Below are positions 47,901-54,747 of a stretch of DNA of 64,000 nt, one piece after another. The stretch spans positions 62,001 to 126,000 of the forward strand of contig WOUZ01000011.1 of NCBI GenBank assembly GCA_009773165.1. The letters are read 5' to 3'. Origin of the DNA: Bacteroidota bacterium (lineage in GTDB: Bacteria > Bacteroidota > Bacteroidia > Bacteroidales > F082). The notes beneath the pieces are model-generated. The model made no database searches, had not been told where the DNA came from, and saw only the letters and a program-made list of their open reading frames with translations. The translations under genes and the position numbers were made by a program. Positions within the stretch are counted from its first letter, which is position 1; the number at the start of each line of letters is the position of its first letter.

Positions 47901-49552
47901 ATTTTGTCAAAAACAGGACTGATATAATCGTAGGAATCTGAAATGAGATCCCGCTTGTAAGAGGCATCCAGGGAGGTTTCAAGCACTTCTTTAAATTGCT
48001 GTTCACGCTTCTTGAGGGCATCCTGTGCGATCTTAAATTTGTCTATATCGGTACACGTGCCAAACCATCTGTCAATTGCCCCATGTTCGTTGAATACCGG
48101 AACACCGCGAATGAGCCACCAGGTATAAGTGCCATCAGCCCGGCGCAAACGGCATTCTAGTTGGTATTCAGCAAGATTGAGAACTGCATTTTGCCATGCA
48201 TCCCAGGCCATTTGCTGTTCATCGGGGTGAAATGGACTATTCCAGCCGTCGCCATAACTTTCCTCCAGCGTCATTCCGGTATATTCAACCCATTGCTGAT
48301 TAAAGTAAATATTTTTGCCGTCAGGCATGCATACCCAGACGATTTGCGGCATGGCCTCAGCCAGAAGATGAAATTCCCGTTCGCTTTCCAGTAATTTCTC
48401 CTGAGCCAGTTTAGTCTCAGAAATGTCGAAGCACGAACCGATGTAACCCAGGAACACGCCTTCGCCAGCAAAACGCGGAATGCCATGATCCAATAACCAG
48501 CGGTATTCGCCATCGGCACGCCTGAGCCGGTATTCCATTTTAAATGGTTTGCGTTCGGCGAACGAATTGAGGTAAATGTCGAGGCAGGTTTGAAAATCGT
48601 CTGGATGCACACCTTCGGCCCAGCCATTGCCCATTTCCTGTTCCAGGGTGCGGCCGGTGAATTCGAGCCAGGGTCGGTTGAAATAATTGCACAGGGCATC
48701 AGTTCCCGATTGCCAGATCAGTACCGGAGCAGTATCGGCCAAAATCCGGAAACGTGATTCGCTTTCGCGCAATTCTGCTTCGGCCTGCTTTTGTTCGGTG
48801 AAATTGTGAGTAAGAGATACAATTTGAGACCGTCCACCAGAGTGTATAATAAAACCGCTGTATAGGCCGTGAATTGTGCTGTTGTCCTTTTTCCGGAGCA
48901 AGATTTCCTCATTCTGCACAAACCCATTCGTTTTTATCTTTTCAATAAGAAACTTCCTGTCCGCTGGGGCAATCAAATTCACCTCTAAGGATGATTTTCC
49001 TATCAATTCCTGGTAGGTGTACCCTGAATTGACAAGATGATTTTGGTTTACATCAATGATTACCCCACTATCAAAATCGCTAATGGCCATCATTAACGGA
49101 GCATATTGAAAAACACTCGAAAATTTTTCTTCGCTGGCTTTTAAGGACTCTTCCGCCTGTATTCTTTCAGTGATATCGCGCACTGAGGCGATTCGAGCTG
49201 GTTGACCTAAATAAATAAAGTCATTGAAAGTGATTTCCACAGGAAAAATTGTACCATCCTTCTTGCGATGATACCGGATGGGGACCTTGCCTGAGTTATC
49301 TGTTTTCGTTCTAGCAGACAAGGCTTGCTCTGCCGATAAATCAATGGCATTCATCGTCAGCAGCTCCTCGTGGCTATAACCATATAACAAGACCGCCGAA
49401 TTGTTTGCCTCCAATATCATTACAAACTCAAGGCTGAGCACAAAGAGAGCGTCCGACTGGATTTCAAACAATTCCCGGAATTGGTTATTTTCTACCCTCA
49501 ACTTTTTCAACTCATCGATGAGTTCTTCTTTGGTTTTATCTAGATAGTTCAT
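44918..49552 (-). CDS. Hybrid histidine kinase with nine PAS domains
   Basis: About 1544 residues (ATG at 49552, MNYLDKTKEE; the alternative at 49564 directly abuts the upstream stop). A short coiled coil is followed by nine PAS domains, most with the PAS_3 motif 'HPDD' (for example GVHPDDF, FHPDEQ, IHPDDHPG, LHPDDLAD, THPDDIED). Then a HisKA domain (H in IIAHDLRGPFNG near residue 1183), an HATPase domain (NLASNAIKFT, DSGIGMD, TGLGL) and a receiver domain (LIAEDDE; Asp in LILMDNRMP near 1474; KPIKKAE). There is no membrane helix, so it is a cytoplasmic multi-ligand sensor. The receiver is very similar to that of the kinase encoded just upstream, which indicates a duplication. It may take part in a phosphorelay with that kinase. 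Confidence 0.93.
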   Translation of the reverse strand: MNYLDKTKEELIDELKKLRVENNQFRELFEIQSDALFVLSLEFVMILEANNSAVLLYGYSHEELLTMNAIDLSAEQALSARTKTDNSGKVPIRYHRKKDGTIFPVEITFNDFIYLGQPARIASVRDITERIQAEESLKASEEKFSSVFQYAPLMMAISDFDSGVIIDVNQNHLVNSGYTYQELIGKSSLEVNLIAPADRKFLIEKIKTNGFVQNEEILLRKKDNSTIHGLYSGFIIHSGGRSQIVSLTHNFTEQKQAEAELRESESRFRILADTAPVLIWQSGTDALCNYFNRPWLEFTGRTLEQEMGNGWAEGVHPDDFQTCLDIYLNSFAERKPFKMEYRLRRADGEYRWLLDHGIPRFAGEGVFLGYIGSCFDISETKLAQEKLLESEREFHLLAEAMPQIVWVCMPDGKNIYFNQQWVEYTGMTLEESYGDGWNSPFHPDEQQMAWDAWQNAVLNLAEYQLECRLRRADGTYTWWLIRGVPVFNEHGAIDRWFGTCTDIDKFKIAQDALKKREQQFKEVLETSLDASYKRDLISDSYDYISPVFDKITGYTQEEFKSMPIKDTMGLIHPDDHPGIDRVIAESNIDRHVNFFQVEYRFKRKDGNYCWLHDQFTTIRDAEGKAIARIGSVSDITERKMTETALLKSKQQFDKLAANIPVGVYVLHSKPDGTFKLDYVSPPMAEMLGKSIESLLEDATNVFKSIHPDDLPDVVKLNDDGIRLIQPFDWTGRIVSDGEIKWMHFRSLPEILDNGDVLWHGLITDITKEKLAEDAINEAHNRLLKIASRVPGVVYQYKLRPDGTSCFPYASEGIREIYGVSPEEVREDASKVFAVLHPDDLADVAASIQVSAKELSPWKAEYRVKFDDGTVHTVLGNAVPQMEADGSVLWHGFITNITDRKLIEVALAESREMYKILAENSSDGVSLIDPEGKVTYISPAYVRRLGYTAEEWLHADTKRILSSLHPDDAPRIADEIKRGRELKLPVSKYEYRMLTKSGEYIWLEDVLHRSFDEQGNFIHTVVNSRIITERKQLEEILKESEYKFRNFFENSLVGKSMTTIDGYLEVNKSFCDILGYSITELAGLRWQDITHPDDIEDGQIKINSLLSFEKNTERFEKRYIRKDGQVVWADLSTSLQCDSAGKPLFFITAIIDITRRKQIEEEIRNKNGELAKTLSEKDKFFSIIAHDLRGPFNGFLGLTQLMAEDIESMAQQDIKKIAGRLNNSAVNLFALLNNLLEWARMQQGITKFEPKTLSLFPFATSILQPVLETANKKGIEVIIDITENLEVIADENMLSSTIRNLASNAIKFTPSGGKVSLSAKPTMDGKIVVSVKDSGIGMDKEILDKMFKLDTNLSRKGTDGEPSTGLGLLLCKDFIGKHGGEIWVKSEVNKGSTFYFTLPYTTQPAEETVNSQPAPSKQENNLRKLKILIAEDDEISEMLINSFIKSFGKEILKARTGVETVEMFRANPDIDLILMDNRMPLMSGYEATKQIRQFNKDVIIIAQTTYVLPGDREKSLEAGCNDYITKPIKKAELQAVIHKYFWGKV

Positions 49553-49564
49553 CTTAATCCTCAT

Positions 49565-51679
49565 TTATTTCCCAAAATACTTTTGAATTAAACCTAACAA
49601 TTCTTCTTTGTTAATTGGTTTTGATATATAATCGTTACAGCCTGCTTCAATTGCCTTTTCTCTGTCGCCATAGAGTCCAAAAGCTGTTTGCACTATAATG
49701 ATTACTTCCTGATTAAATTGACGAATTTGTCGGGTTGCTTCATAACCCATCAATTCTGGCATTTGAATATCCATTAAAATTAAATCAATATCCGGATTGT
49801 TGCGAATGATTTCAACGGCTTCATTGCCGGTTCCTGCCTTTAAAATATTTTTGCTAAACTTCTCTACATCAATAGCAATCAGCATTTCCGATACTTCATC
49901 GTCTTCGACAACTAATATTTTTAGTTTTCTAATCTGATTCTTTTCTTCTTGCAACGAAACAAAATTTTCAACAACAATTTTTTCTTGTGGTTCGGCACTG
50001 TATGGCAAGGTAAAATAAAATATGGAGCCATTACCCTCCTCACTTTCAACCCAAATCCTACCACCAAGCATTTCCACATAGGCTTTGGTGATTGCTAATC
50101 CCAAACCTGTTCCCTGGTAGGCCATTCTATCTTCAATATCAGCCTGAATAAAGCGCTCAAATATAGCTTCCTGCCTGTCTTTTGGTATGCCTATTCCGGT
50201 GTCTTTGACATAAAACTCCAGTTCCGCAGCCTCATTCTGTCTTTTTAGATGATACCCGAATTCTATGGCCCCTTCCTTGATGTACTTTATAGCATTTTTT
50301 ATTAGGTTCGTAAGTATAGCATATAGTTTTTCACGGTCCGTCATAATGATAGCTTGATGATCAGGCAATGAGATATTAAACGAAAACCTGATGCCTTTGG
50401 CTTCTGCTTCAGGTTTAAAAAATGTATAGATATACTCAATTTGCTCGTTGATTTTTGCCTCCCTTATATCGGGCTTCATCAAACCTGCTTCAAGTTTCGA
50501 AATATCAATAATATCATTGATGATATTGAGCATACGTAACCCGCTTTTTTCAATAATTCTAATGTACTCCTTTTGTTGATCGCCCGAAAGACCCGGCTCT
50601 TTAAGTAAATCCGCAAAACCAAGAATGCCATTCATCGGTGTGCGGATTTCGTGGCTCATGTTTGCCAGAAAAGCTGATTTAAGCCGATCGCTTTCTTCGG
50701 CTTTTTCTTTGGAAATAACCAGTTCATTTTTTTGAACGATATAATCGTTAAACAGATTTCCAATAGCGGTAAACTCACCTCCACAATTTTTTAATTCGCC
50801 AATCAAAGCCTGGTTATCTGATTTTAGGATGCGTGTAACCAGTCTTAAAGGTTTAATAATCCACTTTCTGATGTTAATATGAAACAATAGCCAGATTGTT
50901 AAAACAGAACCAAGCAAAATTAGAATCATGAAAAACGACATGCGGTTATGGAGCTTTAGCGAATTGAGTGATCGTGTAAAGACAATATCGGCAACTTCTT
51001 TTCCGTCCCAGCCATGTAGCTCCTGTATTACCGAAATAGTGTATTGTTCAGCATTTTGAATCGAATCGGGAAGTGACGATGAATATATCTCAGCATTGCT
51101 AAGGATTGATAAGTCGTAAAGAAATTCCTTATTCCAGCTTTTGGCCAAAAGTATAGATCCACTTGGCCTGGTAAGCATGTGTGTCGGATCGTTATCAGGA
51201 TGTATAGTTCCTCCGCTTATTTCGATCAAACCACCAGGTGTAACCTGGAAAAAATCTAAAAACCTTGTTTCGTTTAACTTTACCAGGGCATCTTTTAAAT
51301 CTATTCCCTGCAGAGAAAAACCCTCTGATGATGCCTCGTAAACAAGATTGTTAAGTGTATCGTAAACACAAACGTAATCGAAATGAAACGATGTGAGAAT
51401 TGTGGCGATGTTGTTCTGGTACCATGTTGTATCAACAGTCTGGATGTTATCAATAAATTCGTTCCAATAAGTATAGTCGTAAACCACCTGTTTAAGTGAT
51501 GATGTTTTGAGTTTAATAAGCGAATTAACTTCATTTTCAAATTGGGTTTGCGATTCGTGGTATATCAGTTTTTGCTGTTTGCTGTTGATTAAATATAAAC
51601 TCGTCAAAAGCATCAGACAAATGGTTGCTGCCAACAGCAAAATGGTCAGAAACCTGTAGTAAATCCTAATATTTTTCAT
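49565..51679 (-). CDS. Membrane-bound CHASE4 hybrid histidine kinase
   Basis: 704 residues. Two membrane helices (about 12-32 and 250-272) enclose a CHASE4 periplasmic sensor domain (SSLKQVVYDYTYWNEFID ... FDYVCVYDTLNN). After a HAMP-like linker comes HisKA (H in NMSHEIRTPMNG near residue 341), HATPase (NLIKNAIKYI, DTGIGIP, GTGLGLA) and a receiver (LVVEDDE; Asp in LILMDIQMP near 636). The stop TAA at 49565 abuts the ATG of the following nine-PAS kinase (49564), so the two are in one operon. The signal sensed by CHASE4 is unknown. Confidence 0.92.
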   Translation of the reverse strand: MKNIRIYYRFLTILLLAATICLMLLTSLYLINSKQQKLIYHESQTQFENEVNSLIKLKTSSLKQVVYDYTYWNEFIDNIQTVDTTWYQNNIATILTSFHFDYVCVYDTLNNLVYEASSEGFSLQGIDLKDALVKLNETRFLDFFQVTPGGLIEISGGTIHPDNDPTHMLTRPSGSILLAKSWNKEFLYDLSILSNAEIYSSSLPDSIQNAEQYTISVIQELHGWDGKEVADIVFTRSLNSLKLHNRMSFFMILILLGSVLTIWLLFHINIRKWIIKPLRLVTRILKSDNQALIGELKNCGGEFTAIGNLFNDYIVQKNELVISKEKAEESDRLKSAFLANMSHEIRTPMNGILGFADLLKEPGLSGDQQKEYIRIIEKSGLRMLNIINDIIDISKLEAGLMKPDIREAKINEQIEYIYTFFKPEAEAKGIRFSFNISLPDHQAIIMTDREKLYAILTNLIKNAIKYIKEGAIEFGYHLKRQNEAAELEFYVKDTGIGIPKDRQEAIFERFIQADIEDRMAYQGTGLGLAITKAYVEMLGGRIWVESEEGNGSIFYFTLPYSAEPQEKIVVENFVSLQEEKNQIRKLKILVVEDDEVSEMLIAIDVEKFSKNILKAGTGNEAVEIIRNNPDIDLILMDIQMPELMGYEATRQIRQFNQEVIIIVQTAFGLYGDREKAIEAGCNDYISKPINKEELLGLIQKYFGK

Positions 51680-52313
51680 TTTTTGTTTAAAATTTCAAAA
51701 TTTAAACCGCAGGAACATCAAGTAATTCGGCTATCTAATTCGCGATCTCCTGCCTCTTCTCCATTAACCATACAGGAAAATTTTCGAAACTACTCATTGC
51801 TTTGGTCATTATTGTTTTTTCATTAAGCTACAACGAAGGGCTATGTACCAATAACACGATTAATTTATGTTCAAAGTGAAGTTTTTTACATGGGCAACAT
51901 CACTCTTAATTCCATCAATAGCGATGGAAATTGAGTCTTTCAATTAAGTTTTTGATTTATCAAACATGCTTGAGGACCGTTTTTCATGCGTGCCTTTTTT
52001 TAGCGAAACAAATATAAATCAGTTACTCCATTTATACGAATAAATTAATCAGATTTTTGGAGTTTAATTACCAAATTGATTTAAACAGTGAATAATAACG
52101 CAAATAGATACAACAAGATGACATTTAAACTCGTCCGTAAATTGATTTACTTTCTTGCTCATAATCCTGTTATTAATTTACTTTTTGTGTAAACCTATTT
52201 CAGGACAAGACATTTGAAAAAATGGTTATCACTACCCAAAACTCCACCTCTCTAAGTCCCTCAGTCCCTCAGTCTCCCATTCTTGTTATTATGTTCAGCT
52301 ATATAACAATGTC
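51680..52313. other. Intergenic region with promoter of the kinase operon and a CT-rich word run
   Basis: 634 bp. Near 52237-52285 it holds 'CCACCTCTCTAAGTCCCTCAGTCCCTCAGTC', a copy of the words at 44640 (written in part only). No gene and no strong hairpin were seen. Confidence 0.5.
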
Positions 52314-53549
52314 TTACTGCACAATAATTTTTGCCCTATAACACGCTTCATCAACTAGGAAGTTTAGCTGATCCCTCAGGGAGTTTTCGGTAGAAAGATC
52401 CCAGGAATTGGTAAATGCAACAACCGTAAACCCGACAGTAGGATCTGTCGCCATGCGAGATAGATACCCTTCGTGGGCTCCGTTATGACCGAATCCCAGA
52501 TTCATCGAATAAAATATTCCACAACCATACCATCCCGAAGGTAAACTCCCGGCAGGAGGTGCCAGCAAAACCTGGTTGACCCAAAAAGGCAATAAAACGC
52601 CGTTTCCCTCAATGAGAGTAAGAAGAAATTTTGACAGATCGTCTGGAGTTGTAATCAGATTCCCTTCGGCGACATTCAGCGACATATTCGATTCAGTACA
52701 ATCGATTATATTGCCGGGAGAGTATTTAAAACCACTTACAAAAGGTAAAGGGATAGTACGATCGCTGCTCAGATAAGGAAAACTCGTGTTTTCCATCCCC
52801 ATTGGCTGTACTATATGTTCCATGACGAACTGCTGATAGCTCTGTCCTGAAACCCGTTCAATAATCTTTCCCAGAATACTGTAGCCGGTATTTGAATAAT
52901 GGTATGATCCACCGGGTTGGAAATAGCTCAGATGGCATTCGGCATTTACACCTACAAGCTCGTCGAAAGAAAAATTATGCATAGAATCGGAATCGAGCAC
53001 ATAGGACACGTAATACATACCGCGATACGGAATTGAAGTTGGAACAGTATCAGGAATATATTCATTAGTAACATCAAAAATCCCTGCTCTGTGCTGCAGC
53101 AGTTGCCTGATAGTAATCATGTCGCGGAAAGGCACCTGATAATTGGCTGTAAGCGGCACATAGGTCATAGTTGTTCCCGGGATGGTGTCTGAAATTACGG
53201 CATCGATATTCACTTTGCCTTGCTGTGCCAGCAATAATATGGCCGTTGAAGTAAATAACTTTGTATTGCTTGCCGCCCTAAAATGAACTTGGTCTGTTAT
53301 ACCTGTTCCGAGTCCTGACGATACAAACCAACTTCCGTTTTTTGAGATCACTTTTAATGCTAGTCCGCCAGGATATTCAGGGCAATTCTTTTTATAGTCG
53401 CTAAGCAGTTTATCGGTCATGCTCAATAGTTCTTCCTGTATCAGAAGGTCGTTGGGCGATTGTGGTTCAGTTTCATCTTTCGTGCAAGAAAATGTTAAGA
53501 AAACCATTAAGAGGAATACAGCAAACTGCAGGATAATGTTTTTTTTCAT
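52314..53549 (-). CDS. Serine beta-lactamase-like (class C/DD-peptidase fold) lipoprotein
   Basis: 411 residues. Lipoprotein signal with Cys22 (FLTFSC). The three active-site elements of the beta-lactamase/penicillin-binding fold are present: SNTK (Ser94, Lys97) as the SxxK motif, YSN in YHYSNTGYS as the YxN motif, and HNG in FGHNGAHEG as the KTG-equivalent. Family members hydrolyse D-amino-acid peptides, esters or beta-lactams; the substrate here is not predictable. It stands alone on the minus strand; its upstream gap (53550-53939) contains nothing that I recognise. Confidence 0.9.
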   Translation of the reverse strand: MKKNIILQFAVFLLMVFLTFSCTKDETEPQSPNDLLIQEELLSMTDKLLSDYKKNCPEYPGGLALKVISKNGSWFVSSGLGTGITDQVHFRAASNTKLFTSTAILLLAQQGKVNIDAVISDTIPGTTMTYVPLTANYQVPFRDMITIRQLLQHRAGIFDVTNEYIPDTVPTSIPYRGMYYVSYVLDSDSMHNFSFDELVGVNAECHLSYFQPGGSYHYSNTGYSILGKIIERVSGQSYQQFVMEHIVQPMGMENTSFPYLSSDRTIPLPFVSGFKYSPGNIIDCTESNMSLNVAEGNLITTPDDLSKFLLTLIEGNGVLLPFWVNQVLLAPPAGSLPSGWYGCGIFYSMNLGFGHNGAHEGYLSRMATDPTVGFTVVAFTNSWDLSTENSLRDQLNFLVDEACYRAKIIVQ

Positions 53550-53939
53550 GATGCTAGCCTTATTTAGTTTGGATGTTATAAGTTCAAACTTTGGTCAAAC
53601 TGACCACTCTCTGCTGATTCAAATTGACCACCTTTCATTTCTACCAAATAACTTTTTTTCATATTTAATTCATCCTCAAAATTGCACAGAAATTATTGGA
53701 TAATGAAAATAATTTTTTCGTTGATTTATATTGCAATGGCGATGGATTTTTGATGAACGAGTTGGATTAAATGAATACAAATCCGATATTTAATAACCTT
53801 TAAGTAAAGTGTAAGGCACAGATTGTAAATCGGCGCAAGCGGGCGACTGAGGACTTAATTTTTTAATAATTTAGATAAAATGGAATCAAATTTATACCGG
53901 TCAATAGTGATTTTAGTTCCACTAATAGGTATAAGGATA

Positions 53940-54230
53940 TCAACTATCAATTTTCAGCCCCTTTTTCTCCGCCTCAGGTTTAAAAAAATGAACCAATTCT
54001 TTAACACGTTGCTGTAAATCGGCTTCTTGTTCAATAACATTAACTATCCCAGCCTCGATTTTCGATATTTCCACGATATTGTATACAGTACTCACCATGC
54101 CCTGCCCGCTTTGGTGAACCATTTTAATAAAGTCCTCTCTTTGTTCACTACTTAAATCGGGTTGGAGCAGCAATTCGGTTAACATTTTTTTTGCTTCTAA
54201 AGCCTCATTTAGAAAACCTCAAAATCCCTG
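53940..54230 (-). pseudogene. Remnant of a hybrid histidine kinase (HisKA segment)
   Basis: An 81-codon frame (ATG at 54185) reads as the second half of a HisKA domain and the start of the linker to the ATPase domain: LSSEQREDFIKMVHQSG, VEISKIEAGIV and VHFFKPEAEKKGLKI. It aligns with the CHASE4 kinase (LSGDQQKEYIRIIEKSG, IDISKLEAGLM, YTFFKPEAEAKGI). Further upstream a neighbouring frame gives GILRFSK, as in NGILGFSxLL, so one frameshift and stops separate it. The ATPase domain is missing, so it is decayed. Confidence 0.75.
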
Positions 54231-54421
54231 TTTAATAAAACCCATATTCAACTCAATTATTTACAAATAGGTCGCACCGTCCTAATCTGCTGTTTCACTC
54301 TGGCACGTTACAATTATATGCGTCAGCCCTTGAACTTTAATCCTTGAACTTTGAACCTTGAACAAACTTCCTACCACCCAATCCCCCAAAACACTTTTTA
54401 GCTTCTTAGTTAAAGCGCTCC

Positions 54422-54505
54422 AGGCAGCAAAAATCCCCGCCCCTCACGGGCAAGAGCCCACAGGCAAACAGGGGTTTCGGGGTTTGCACGGTCTTTTTGC
54501 TGCCT
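54422..54505. other. Strongly folded 84-bp element (multi-stem hairpin)
   Basis: A perfect 12-bp stem AGGCAGCAAAAA / TTTTTGCTGCCT (54422-54433 with 54494-54505) encloses CCCCG/CGGGG (54435-54439 with 54478-54482), CCCCT/AGGGG (54440-54444 with 54470-54474, after a TTT bulge) and GGGC-AAGA-GCCC (54448-54459). GCAAAC (54464-54469) can also pair with GTTTGC (54482-54487) as an alternative. It may be a small RNA, a terminator-like structure or the hairpin of a non-autonomous mobile element. The sequence CCCCACGGCTGACCCACAATG just after it recurs near 33777. Confidence 0.5.
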
Positions 54506-54579
54506 TCCCCACGGCTGACCCACAATGCCAAAAGCAGTAACAACTTTAGCCCAAAACAATCATAAAGAAGTCATCATGA

Positions 54580-54735
54580 TACGCCGATGTTCTGAATCAA
54601 ACCAAACATGTACGCGAGCTTTACGATGCCTTGAAATATAAATACGCACCCTTCATAAAACGAAAATCTGTAGTACATAAATCTGAACTCGAAGATTGCC
54701 AATTCATTGAAAAACAACATTTCCGTTCGGATTAG
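54580..54735 (+). pseudogene. Orphan coding remnant, family not recognised
   Basis: A 51-codon frame with no start codon follows a stop at 54577 and reads YADVLNQTKHVRELYDALKY (first 20 residues), then a Lys/Arg-rich stretch, ending ...KQHFRSD at the stop 54733-54735. The amino-acid composition and codon use are protein-like, unlike the surrounding DNA. It ends 12 bp before the stop of the convergent FISUMP gene. I cannot name the family; it looks like the end of a gene lost by deletion. Confidence 0.4.
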
Positions 54736-54747
54736 TTGCAAGTTGGG

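Noticed and set aside
54358-54540. 60-codon plus frame through the folded element
   Set aside because: Covers the nested stems exactly; the structure explains the sequence better than coding does.
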